DNA of 30,189 nt from Nitrospiraceae bacterium UBA2166 (GTDB lineage Bacteria; Nitrospirota; Nitrospiria; Nitrospirales; UBA2166). Location of the stretch: NCBI GenBank assembly GCA_002328825.1, contig DCWI01000012.1, positions 50,347 to 80,535 on the forward strand. The letters run 5' to 3'. How positions within the stretch are numbered: the first letter of the stretch is position 1; each line of letters opens with the position of its first letter. This document shows, in pieces, positions 1 through 7,323 of this stretch. The notes beneath the pieces are model-generated. The model saw only the letters and a list, made by a program, of their open reading frames with translations. It was not told the DNA's origin and made no database searches. The position numbers and the translations under genes were made by a program.

Positions 1-1
1 G

Positions 2-1009
2 GTTCCCAATGTCGGCCTGATGGCCCAAAAGGCCGAAGAATACGGATCTCACGATAAAACATTTGAAGCACCAGAAAAGGGCTCAATTCGTGTGATTGAT
101 GGGGCTGGAAATACCATACATGAGCACAATGTCGACACCGGAGATATCTTCCGCAGTTGTATCGTCAAGGACATCCCAATTCAGGATTGGGTCAAACTAG
201 CAGTCAGTCGAGCGAGATTATCCTCGACACCAGTTGTATTCTGGTTAGATAAAAATCGAGCCCATGACGTGCAACTCATTGAAAAAGTAAACCTCTATTT
301 GAAAGATCACAATACCGACGGCCTTGATATTCAAATCATGAGCCCTGTGGATGCGATGAAGCATTCATTGAGGCGTGCTAAAAACGCTCAAAACACTATT
401 TCCGCAACCGGAAATGTGTTGCGAGATTACCTAACCGACCTCTTTCCAATTCTGGAGCTTGGGACCAGTGCAAAGATGCTGTCCATTGTTCCCCTCATTG
501 CCGGGGGAGGGTTGTTTGAGACCGGGGCAGGAGGATCGGCACCCAAACATGTCCAACAGTTCGTGAAGGAGGGCCATTTACGATGGGAATCCCTTGGCGA
601 ATTCTTAGCTCTTTCGGAATCGTTTGCCCATTTAAGTCGAACAACGAAAAACACGAAAGCCCAAGTACTTGCGGATACTCTTGATCGTGCCACTGGCACG
701 CTAATGGAGAACAAAAAATCTCCAGGTCGTACCCTCGGTCAATTGGATAATGCCGGAACTCATGTATACGAAACACTGTATTGGGCCCAAGAGCTAGCTG
801 CGCAAAATGATGATAGAGTGCTAAAAGAACGTTTTACACCAATAGCAAAAGAACTTGAGACGAAATTGGATATAATTCTTGAAGAGTTGAGCGTCCTGAA
901 AGGAAATGCAATTGATCTCGGAGGATATTATCGGCCAGATACAGCCAAGGTAAATGCTGCTATGAGGCCAAGCGCAACATTCAACTCAATAGTGTGCAAT
1001 TTGAGTTAA
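2..1009 (+). CDS. icd: Isocitrate dehydrogenase, monomeric NADP-type (5'-truncated)
   Basis: The open frame enters from the left edge, so only the C-terminal 335 residues are present; the family is usually about 740 residues. The enzyme oxidatively decarboxylates isocitrate to 2-oxoglutarate in the TCA cycle. Hallmarks of the monomeric family, distinct from dimeric Icd, are visible: VGLMAQKAEEYGSHDKTF at the window edge, the metal-site segment FWLDKNRAHD, GLFETGAGGSAPKHVQQF, LRWESLGEFLAL and a C-terminal GGYYRPD...AMRPSATFN. The apparent ATG at 20 is internal, because conserved family sequence continues in frame upstream of it. Only 50 bp separate its stop from sucC, so the three genes probably form one TCA-cycle unit. 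The family assignment is firm; substrate and cofactor are inferred from the family. Confidence 0.95.
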   Translation, partial: VPNVGLMAQKAEEYGSHDKTFEAPEKGSIRVIDGAGNTIHEHNVDTGDIFRSCIVKDIPIQDWVKLAVSRARLSSTPVVFWLDKNRAHDVQLIEKVNLYLKDHNTDGLDIQIMSPVDAMKHSLRRAKNAQNTISATGNVLRDYLTDLFPILELGTSAKMLSIVPLIAGGGLFETGAGGSAPKHVQQFVKEGHLRWESLGEFLALSESFAHLSRTTKNTKAQVLADTLDRATGTLMENKKSPGRTLGQLDNAGTHVYETLYWAQELAAQNDDRVLKERFTPIAKELETKLDIILEELSVLKGNAIDLGGYYRPDTAKVNAAMRPSATFNSIVCNLS

Positions 1010-1059
1010 TTTACGTGACACCTGCAAACCTCTGAGCATCAAGTAGAAACGGAGTACGA

Positions 1060-2256
1060 ATGAACGTTCACGAATTTCAAGCAAAGAGATTACTCGCCCA
1101 GTACGGCGTTAACGTTCCCAAAGGCAAAGCCGTTACTAACAAAGATGCCGCAGAAAGGTGGGCCTCTAAATTGGATAGTTCAATTTATGCGGTCAAAGCT
1201 CAGATTCACGCAGGAGGTCGTGGATTGGCCGGCGGCGTCAAGATAACGAAGAAACGAGAAGACGTTGGCATCCTGGCAAAATCACTGCTTGGCACCACAT
1301 TGATAACCCACCAAACGGGACCACAAGGCCAAAAGGTTCGCCGGGTGCTCATCGAAGAAGGGGTGGCAATCAAGAAGGAACTCTACCTCAGTCTTCTCAT
1401 TGATCGGCGTACAGGTTGGCCAGTCTTTGTCTCTTGTCCCGAAGGCGGAATGGATATTGAGGAGTTGGCAAAAACAAAGCCTCAAGCAATTCACAAAGAA
1501 TATATCGATCCATCATCAGGTCTCCAAGCGTTTCATGGTCGCAATCTTATACTCAACCTCGGACTCCATGTTATGGAGCCACAAACCGCAAAACAATTCA
1601 TGGCACTCTTGGGAAATCTCTATCGGTTTTTTATGAACAAAGACGCCTCACAGGTCGAGATCAACCCGTTGGTGATCACGGAGGATCATGGGATCATTGC
1701 TCTCGATGCAAAAGTCATTTTCGATGATAATGCTCTGGCACGACACCCTGACGTACTAAAAGTTCGAGATCTTTACGAAGAAGAGAAGCTAGAAATTGAA
1801 GCTTCAAAGCACGGTCTGAACTATGTCAAACTTGATGGGAGCATTGGGTGTATGGTCAATGGTGCTGGTTTGGCCATGGCAACCATGGACCTCATTAAGT
1901 TAGCTGGAGGCGAACCAGCAAACTTTCTTGATGTAGGAGGAGGTGCATCCCAGGAGACGGTTAAGGAAGCGTTCAAGATTCTCCTCTCGGATCGCAAGGT
2001 CAAAGGAATCTTCGTAAATATTTTTGGTGGAATTGTACGTTGCGAGAGAATTGCGGGAGGAATCATTTCGGCGGCAGAGGAAATGCATGTTCGTGTGCCC
2101 ATTGTGGTTCGCTTACAAGGCACGAATGCAGAACAAGGAAGGAACCTCCTCAACAAATCTGGTTTGAAACTGAAAGCCACGACAGATCTTTGGGAAGGAG
2201 CACAAGCAGTGGTTGAGTTAACGACAGCCCCATCCAAAAAAAGACACACCTCATGA
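1060..2256 (+). CDS. sucC: Succinyl-CoA synthetase (ligase) beta subunit
   Basis: This is the nucleotide-grasp subunit of the enzyme that interconverts succinyl-CoA and succinate with formation or use of a nucleoside triphosphate. The 398-residue product has the normal family length. It opens with MNVHEFQAKRLLAQYGV, has the ATP-grasp loop KAQIHAGGRGLAGGVKI (about residues 46-62), the magnesium-site region EINPLVI and LDAKVIFDDNA near residues 200-225, and the CoA-ligase half with NFLDVGGGAS near residue 290. The ATG is preceded by GGAG at a 5-base spacing. It overlaps sucD by the four bases ATGA, which suggests translational coupling. In an autotroph the reaction could run in the reductive direction, but the sequence does not decide this. 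Confidence 0.97.
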   Translation: MNVHEFQAKRLLAQYGVNVPKGKAVTNKDAAERWASKLDSSIYAVKAQIHAGGRGLAGGVKITKKREDVGILAKSLLGTTLITHQTGPQGQKVRRVLIEEGVAIKKELYLSLLIDRRTGWPVFVSCPEGGMDIEELAKTKPQAIHKEYIDPSSGLQAFHGRNLILNLGLHVMEPQTAKQFMALLGNLYRFFMNKDASQVEINPLVITEDHGIIALDAKVIFDDNALARHPDVLKVRDLYEEEKLEIEASKHGLNYVKLDGSIGCMVNGAGLAMATMDLIKLAGGEPANFLDVGGGASQETVKEAFKILLSDRKVKGIFVNIFGGIVRCERIAGGIISAAEEMHVRVPIVVRLQGTNAEQGRNLLNKSGLKLKATTDLWEGAQAVVELTTAPSKKRHTS

Positions 2257-3122
2257 GCATACTTGTCAATAAATCAACAAAAGTAGTTGTTCAGGGAATC
2301 ACCGGGAAAGAAGGAGGGTTTCATGCAGGCCAATGCCGAGAATATGGAACCCAAATCGTTGCCGGTGTAACGCCAGGGAAGGGTGGGAAAAAAGCTAAAG
2401 GCATTCCAGTATTCGACACTATGCAAGAAGCGGTCAGGGAGACAAAAGCAGACACGTCATTGATTTTTGTACCTGCCTCATTCTGTGCCGACGCTATTTA
2501 CGAGGCCGCCGCTTCCGGAGTCAAGCTGATTGTGTGTATTACTGAAGGAATCCCAGTCAACGACATGGTTGGGGTCAAAAGATCATTGGCAGGGACTGAT
2601 GTTCGACTAATTGGCCCCAATTGTCCCGGCATTATCACCGTGGGTGAATCGAAAATCGGAATCATGCCAGGGTTTATTCATAAACGAGGACGTGTCGGCG
2701 TAATCTCTCGAAGCGGAACCCTGACCTATGAAGTAGTGAAACAGCTGACGGATGAAGGGTTAGGTCAAACGACTTGTGTTGGCATTGGTGGAGATCCTGT
2801 TGGTGGTATGAATTTCGTCGACATTCTCGCCCTTTTTGAACAAGACCCAAAAACTGAAGGCGTCGTCATGATCGGAGAAATCGGTGGTGATGCCGAAGTC
2901 CAGGCTGCAGAGTTTGTCAAAAAGAACATGAAAAAACCTGTCGTGTCATTTATCGCAGGAATCACTGCACCTCCCGGCCGCCGAATGGGCCATGCTGGAG
3001 CGATCGTGACTGGCGGTGGTGAAACGGCAGCTGAGAAAATGAAAATCCTCAAGTCGGCCGGAGCACATGTCGTCGACAATCCCGCCCAAATTGGCTCACG
3101 AATGACACAGGCACTTAACTAA
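2253..3122 (+). CDS. sucD: Succinyl-CoA synthetase (ligase) alpha subunit
   Basis: This is the partner of SucC and carries the CoA-binding Rossmann domain and the phospho-histidine. The 289 residues match the usual size. Visible motifs are the N-terminal VVVQGITGKEGGFHAGQ, IGPNCPGI near residue 122, the glycine loop RSGTLTYE near residue 150, VGIGGDPVGG near residue 172, and the active-site segment GRRMGHAGAIV near residues 243-253, whose His is the phosphorylated residue in this family. The start overlaps the sucC stop and no separate Shine-Dalgarno sequence is obvious, so it is probably translated by coupling. It is the last gene of the plus-strand block; the next gene converges from the right. 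Confidence 0.97.
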   Translation: MSILVNKSTKVVVQGITGKEGGFHAGQCREYGTQIVAGVTPGKGGKKAKGIPVFDTMQEAVRETKADTSLIFVPASFCADAIYEAAASGVKLIVCITEGIPVNDMVGVKRSLAGTDVRLIGPNCPGIITVGESKIGIMPGFIHKRGRVGVISRSGTLTYEVVKQLTDEGLGQTTCVGIGGDPVGGMNFVDILALFEQDPKTEGVVMIGEIGGDAEVQAAEFVKKNMKKPVVSFIAGITAPPGRRMGHAGAIVTGGGETAAEKMKILKSAGAHVVDNPAQIGSRMTQALN

Positions 3123-3185
3123 ATGTTTAGTTTTTTCTGGTGAAATTCAATCAATTCCCAATGCATAGGCTACGGGGTTTTTATG

Positions 3186-3206
3186 CCGTCTTAAGTTTTC
3201 AGACGG
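3186..3206. other. Short hairpin between convergent genes
   Basis: A perfect 6-bp inverted repeat (CCGTCT / AGACGG) with a 9-base loop lies 63 bases after the sucD stop and 53 bases before the stop of the convergent membrane gene. It could help transcripts end, but a T run does not follow it closely on either strand. The T run on the plus strand precedes the stem. It may therefore be chance or a weak, factor-assisted terminator. Confidence 0.25.
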
Positions 3207-3259
3207 TGAACTGAGATTCACAGCTCTTCCCATATGCCACTCTCCTATGGCCATAAGCG

Positions 3260-4039
3260 TCAACTCTTCTCTTCAACGGTGCTTCGAAACGCTTGTTTCT
3301 CCCGATACACCCAATAGGCTAAAACCACGACAGTTAATGCAAGCAGGACGAAGGTCGGACGACCATATTCAGCCCCTGAAAACATAATTAAGTCGTCGAA
3401 TCTCCCAATAAGCAAGGACATACGCGACATAACGGTGTAGCCAAATGCCGCCCCGAACGCAATCATTAAGAACATTATTCCAGTTCGTGCGATCGCCTGT
3501 CCAACCCCCCGGTGCTCAACTGAAAAAAAGAAGTAGAACAACACCGAAACTACTCCAATAAGAGTGATAAAGTTATTAATGTCACTTTTGGGATCGAGGA
3601 AGTCCATCGTATAGGTCAAACCCGATGCCGTCATTGTCACCAACGGGCTAATAGTGTCTTCCAATTGACTAAGCACATTGGAAGAGATGAGCCGTGGAAT
3701 AATAGTTCCAGCCCCAAATCCGACAACGAACGCAAAGCTAATTCTGGCCAGCCAAGCAATCCGTGGAAAAAACCGAGCGGAAATCATTAGTCCGAGCAAA
3801 GCTGGAATGAGAAGCTGCCACTGACCTTTTTCTACCATGGGAATCCACAACAGTTTGACTCCAACAGCATAAACCGTAATCACGATACTATACCCAACAG
3901 AAATCCCGACATACAGATGTTCTCCAAGTTTAAACAACGGATTGTCTCTATACAGGAAAGTATAAATGAAGAGCGTCAAACCCGTCGCTACCCAGGCCCC
4001 AATTAAAACATCTAGTGGTAAGCCATCAGCCAACACCAA
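3260..4039 (-). CDS. Multi-spanning membrane protein of the GlmL/DUF6754-like cluster
   Basis: I do not recognise a named function. The 259-residue product is mostly hydrophobic, with about seven likely membrane helices by eye. There is a conserved-looking polar motif between helices 1 and 2 (YRDNPLFKLGEHLYVG, about residues 30-45) and a second between later helices (FSVEHRGVGQAIARTG). The C terminus is charged. The start is TTG at 4039, directly after the stop of the preceding gene; a strong Shine-Dalgarno (GGAGGAGG on the minus strand) sits 6 bases before it, and a GTG follows as the next codon. It is the last gene of the seven-gene minus-strand group and was probably co-translated with the gene before it. 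It may be the membrane core of a complex with its neighbours, which is inference from operon structure only. Confidence 0.8.
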   Translation of the reverse strand: MVLADGLPLDVLIGAWVATGLTLFIYTFLYRDNPLFKLGEHLYVGISVGYSIVITVYAVGVKLLWIPMVEKGQWQLLIPALLGLMISARFFPRIAWLARISFAFVVGFGAGTIIPRLISSNVLSQLEDTISPLVTMTASGLTYTMDFLDPKSDINNFITLIGVVSVLFYFFFSVEHRGVGQAIARTGIMFLMIAFGAAFGYTVMSRMSLLIGRFDDLIMFSGAEYGRPTFVLLALTVVVLAYWVYREKQAFRSTVEEKS

Positions 4040-4894
4040 TCACGTCCTCCTCCACCCCCTCTTCTGCTGACGAGAGATCGCGTAAAAAACATTGCAGAGA
4101 ATTACAAGCACGATAATCACAAAATGTGTTGCGGACTGAGCATCCATTCCCGCCATGGCTTTTCCTGACTGATCAAGTAACTTTTCATATTCTGCAGCAC
4201 CACGGAGACCCCCAATGAGGCCATTAATTTGACCTCCGCGAAGGCGAGGGTATAGTCCAGGTGCCATGACAGCAGTGCTTCCACCCCCCAATTCAAACTG
4301 GTACTTATCCTTACCATAGATGTACCACTCATCGATCCCCGGGAATCCTGCGGCAAGACTCACCGCATAATCCACATCTCGAAGTGTCTTCACATGCTCC
4401 ATCACAAAAAGTTCATCAATAGGCGTTCCATAATGATCCTGAGGAAATGTGCCAGCAAGATCCTGCCCCATACTTAGAATGACCGCTGATGCCCCCGGAC
4501 GCCATCCGAGAAACGTATAGTCTATTCCATTGATCTTCCCCATATCCTCTGCCACCGTCGCTATGACTTCTTCTGCCATACCTGTTCCAGTTACAACAAG
4601 CGTCATGCCAATTACCTTCATGTTTTTCTTGAACGCGTGGCGGAGAAGGGAAATAGCTTGAGGATATACCTCAGGCTTGGATGCAGGATCAAAGTCCATA
4701 GAAAGTAAAAATACTGCCCCTTCAGGAAGCGATTCCATATGGTCATAGACAGCTCTCACTTCCGGAGAAATCACAATTGGAAGGTTGATGGGGTTGAGCA
4801 AAGGAATTAAAGTCGCGAGTGCTATAAGCACAAAAATGTAGCGCCGATCAATCGTGAGCATCATGGATACGATAGAATGATTGGACGGCTTCAT
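4040..4894 (-). CDS. Bitopic membrane protein with large extracytoplasmic domain
   Basis: Function is unknown to me. The 284-residue product has one hydrophobic helix near the N terminus (about residues 18-37) and one near the C terminus (about residues 256-274). Basic residues precede the first (DRRY) and follow the second (RQQKRGWRRT), so by the positive-inside rule both ends lie in the cytoplasm and about 215 residues face the periplasm. That domain alternates hydrophobic strands and helices (AVFLLSMDFDP, MKVIGMTLVVTGTG, ASAVILSMGQDL), which looks Rossmann-like, and it has a glycine-rich segment FELGGGSTAV. The start overlaps the previous stop as ATGA and has a purine-rich GGAGGGAAGAAGGA just before it. 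It is clearly part of the operon. Confidence 0.8.
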   Translation of the reverse strand: MKPSNHSIVSMMLTIDRRYIFVLIALATLIPLLNPINLPIVISPEVRAVYDHMESLPEGAVFLLSMDFDPASKPEVYPQAISLLRHAFKKNMKVIGMTLVVTGTGMAEEVIATVAEDMGKINGIDYTFLGWRPGASAVILSMGQDLAGTFPQDHYGTPIDELFVMEHVKTLRDVDYAVSLAAGFPGIDEWYIYGKDKYQFELGGGSTAVMAPGLYPRLRGGQINGLIGGLRGAAEYEKLLDQSGKAMAGMDAQSATHFVIIVLVILCNVFYAISRQQKRGWRRT

Positions 4895-5544
4895 TCCTTC
4901 TTCCCTCCAAGATACATTCGCTCAATTCCAAAAATTATTTTGATCGACAGTGCTATCATCCCTAGACTAACCCCAATAAGGATTGCTCGGCGAACCGAAG
5001 AATTGATGACATTGAGTATCCATTGGGCAATGTCCCCAGAAAAAGCCCAGAGATATTCACCTAGCGGAACCCTACCCCACATCATAAGAATCGCAGCAAC
5101 AAGCAACAGCGCCGCTTCCTTCGTCCTCGCCCGAAAAGCCCGATAGGCTGCCGAGGCAACGAAAAATGCCAAGAGTGAAAACATGGTCCCTTGCAACGGA
5201 ACCATCGCGTATGAGTACGTCCACCCATAACCAGTTAACTCCCTCTCTGAATCAAGATTCTCCCCACCTGCCAAAATCCCAGCAATAACCATCACAAACA
5301 TCGCAGCAAAAAGCACGCCGCTATACCCCCATCCTTCCACGTTCCGTTGAATACGATTCATGTGTAGTTGGATCAAGCTGACTAATCCCAAAATTAGAGC
5401 GAATCCCCCGATAATGATCATCCAGTTTGACGCACTCGTGAGCAACGCCTCAGAGGCAGGGTGAGGAACGTAGTATTGCATTGAAAAAACTACTCCCAGG
5501 CAAAAAGTTACCAGCAGCGGAAGTTGTCGTTTGAGGAAAATCAT
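4891..5544 (-). CDS. Small multi-spanning membrane protein of the GlmL/DUF6754-like cluster
   Basis: This 217-residue hydrophobic protein has about six predicted membrane segments by eye; the first two are LLVTFCLGVVFSM and WMIIIGGFALILGLVSL. No catalytic motif is apparent. Charged loops include QLHMNRIQRNVEGWGYSG and the C-terminal GIERMYLGGKKE. Its stop overlaps the start of the next gene by four bases, so the two are very likely made together. A 135-base gap separates it from the upstream FN3/DUF6754-like gene, and no strong Shine-Dalgarno precedes the ATG. The gap contains short inverted repeats built on CTGAAA/TTTCAG, which might modulate transcript levels. Function can only be guessed from context as part of a membrane complex. 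Confidence 0.78.
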   Translation of the reverse strand: MIFLKRQLPLLVTFCLGVVFSMQYYVPHPASEALLTSASNWMIIIGGFALILGLVSLIQLHMNRIQRNVEGWGYSGVLFAAMFVMVIAGILAGGENLDSERELTGYGWTYSYAMVPLQGTMFSLLAFFVASAAYRAFRARTKEAALLLVAAILMMWGRVPLGEYLWAFSGDIAQWILNVINSSVRRAILIGVSLGMIALSIKIIFGIERMYLGGKKE

Positions 5545-5679
5545 TGGTTAAGGGTTAGAAAATATATAATGTGCACTGCTCCTCTTGATTAACTGCTGAA
5601 AATTTCGATTTTTCAAAAAGACCCGTCCATCACAACAAAGCATCAAGAGCGCAACTGAAAGTGTTTTTCAGCCTTCCCC

Positions 5680-6921
5680 TCATTTAAAATCATAGAACAC
5701 TTGCGCAACATACATAAGAGTCTCAGTCTGAAATATTTCCCCTATCGTGCTGATGGCCACACCTAAGATCAGAGCTCCAAGTAATACGGCTTTCCCCATA
5801 TCTTGTGCTCGCAACGTCCCGACCATCACCGGCTCACGAGATAGATATGCGCTCGCAGCATACAATTCCTCACCCATAAGCGTGTAGTCGCAGGCAATGA
5901 AAAAAAAAGGCAATTGGTGATCGGCATCAGTCCCAGCTATCTGAATGGCTCCTGCCTCATGCCCAGTCTCGGCCAAGAGCAAAGACTCTGCATAGTAATA
6001 GCCTAACATGAAAATAGCCGCTGGCCTCTCTCTGAGCATAATGCCCTGGACTGCTGCAGTGTAACTAAACTGATCATCTGTGATATAGAAATTCATTTCT
6101 GTCTTGTACGCATCTGGATGCCCTGTCTGCGTATACGCTTCTTTGGTAATTTCTTGACAAATTGCCAACACAATGGGATCTCGATGAGGCACGATCAATC
6201 CAGCTTCATACGCCGAGACCTTTTTGGCTACCTCACTTAATACAACAGTTGCAGCTATGGTCGACGGATTATCCATCGCCGCGGACCCTGTCAGGTACAA
6301 AATAGGCTTTCCCATTTCCGTGGCTCTCCCTATCGCCTCCTCAACGGCATCCAAGCCTTCGATGCGGCGAAGAAACCCGTGAGGGTTTTTTCGTGCCCGC
6401 AAAATTGAGAATAGTACAGCCACCGTAAAGAGAATGAGAAGCAGAAGATTGTTGGCTTGTGCCCAATTGAAAAAGTTTGGGAATGAGGTCGCACTCAATG
6501 GTTGGGTTTCCGAGGAGTCCATTCCATTATCAATAACAAGCTTGACCCAATAGGGTGTTCCGTCACTAAGCATTAACTGTCCCCCAGACTTGAGATCAAA
6601 TCGATGATTATTCTGTTCAAACAGATGTGCCCACCACGGACTTTTTGTATCTTTTTGAAAGTGTTGGTTATTAGAGAACGCAGCAACCTCCTGATACGGC
6701 CCCTCAACAGCCATCGCAATCAACACTCGGTACTGGAGAGATGGTCCATCGAACGTAGAAGCTCTCCATCCTAGAGTAAGGCTCCTACCCCCGTCATTTG
6801 GAGTATCCATCACACGAAAATCCTGAGGAGGCTGAAGCTGTGCCTGCACGACAACACTAGCCAATGGTGACAAAAACATCACCACAACGGTAAAGACAAA
6901 ACTCACTATTCGCTTACACAT
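5680..6921 (-). CDS. Exported FN3 plus DUF6754-like membrane protein
   Basis: The 413-residue product starts with a signal peptide (basic MCKR, then a hydrophobic run to about residue 27). A fibronectin type III-like domain follows (about residues 32-145, beginning PPQDFRVMDTPNDGGRSLTL and containing YRVLIAM). A membrane helix lies at about 156-172 (NLLLLILFTVAVLFSIL), with the positive segment RARKNPHGFLRR after it. A roughly 200-residue alpha/beta domain follows, with GKPILYLTGSAAMDNPSTIAA and RPAAIFMLGYYYAES, then a C-terminal helix near 375-395. I match the last part to DUF6754-type proteins from memory. The topology suggests FN3 outside and the alpha/beta domain in the cytoplasm. The ATG has GGAG 7 bases upstream. 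The role is unknown; it may link outside recognition to the cytosolic partners. Confidence 0.78.
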   Translation of the reverse strand: MCKRIVSFVFTVVVMFLSPLASVVVQAQLQPPQDFRVMDTPNDGGRSLTLGWRASTFDGPSLQYRVLIAMAVEGPYQEVAAFSNNQHFQKDTKSPWWAHLFEQNNHRFDLKSGGQLMLSDGTPYWVKLVIDNGMDSSETQPLSATSFPNFFNWAQANNLLLLILFTVAVLFSILRARKNPHGFLRRIEGLDAVEEAIGRATEMGKPILYLTGSAAMDNPSTIAATVVLSEVAKKVSAYEAGLIVPHRDPIVLAICQEITKEAYTQTGHPDAYKTEMNFYITDDQFSYTAAVQGIMLRERPAAIFMLGYYYAESLLLAETGHEAGAIQIAGTDADHQLPFFFIACDYTLMGEELYAASAYLSREPVMVGTLRAQDMGKAVLLGALILGVAISTIGEIFQTETLMYVAQVFYDFK

Positions 6922-7067
6922 GCAATCACTCCAATTGACACCACAGGCATATCAAACGATGAATTTTATTATTTTTAGTCTAATGTTTTGCTTTTTGGTC
7001 TTGTCATTGATACCCTGAGACTGTCCACATAGCCAACACAGGGAATTCTTAGCACAACGTCACTCAA

Positions 7068-7074
7068 AAGGAGG
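7068..7074 (+). promoter_or_regulatory. Strong Shine-Dalgarno aligned with an ATA codon
   Basis: AAGGAGG lies 30 bases from the first ATG (7104) but only 5 bases before an in-frame ATA at 7080. The six codons after the ATA are open and read A-R-P-S-Q-L before reaching A-M-A-K-R. No stop intervenes. The spacing is ideal for initiation at 7080 and far too long for initiation at 7104. Confidence 0.55.
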
Positions 7075-7103
7075 ATCCAATAGCTAGACCATCACAGCTC
7101 GCC

Positions 7104-7298
7104 ATGGCCAAGCGCAATCGCGAACGGGCCAAACAAGCAAAGAGAAAAGCCAAAGAGGAGCGGAAAGCGCAGCGAACGGCTGACAAACTTCAGCGTCCCC
7201 AAGCAGCCCTCGACGAATTTGGTAATCCCATCGAGCCTAGTGATTCCCTTGGTCAACTCGCTGAGTCCGAGCCGGCCGAAGCCCCAGAAGAACAGTAG
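7104..7298 (+). CDS. Small lysine/arginine-rich basic protein
   Basis: A 64-residue product lies on the strand opposite to the surrounding cluster. The first 30 residues are extremely basic and helical in character (MAKRNRERAKQAKRKAKEER), and the C-terminal half is acidic (SESEP-like, ending APEEQ). This is a charge pattern seen in nucleic-acid or ribosome-associated small proteins. The annotated ATG is conservative: the only strong Shine-Dalgarno (7068-7074) points to an ATA codon at 7080, which would give 72 residues beginning with A-R-P-S-Q-L-A. From memory, similar small bacterial proteins begin MARPS, which would favour the longer form. Its stop lies 25 bases before the convergent stop of the KOW-type gene. 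Function is unknown; that it is translated seems likely from the amino-acid pattern. Confidence 0.65.
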   Translation: MAKRNRERAKQAKRKAKEERKAQRTADKLQRPQAALDEFGNPIEPSDSLGQLAESEPAEAPEEQ

Positions 7299-7323
7299 AA
7301 AACTGTTATCTCCTCTTCCCATA

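Noticed and set aside
427..776. Minus-strand open frames inside the isocitrate dehydrogenase gene
   Set aside because: They lie entirely opposite conserved IDH sequence, resemble no family and have no ribosome binding site.
1821..2249. 142-codon minus-strand frame opposite sucC
   Set aside because: It is a shadow of the conserved CoA-ligase part of sucC, with a composition typical of antisense frames.
3186..3206. Hairpin considered as an intrinsic terminator for sucD
   Set aside because: The stem is only 6 bp and no T run follows it on the plus strand, so I list it only as a weak hairpin.
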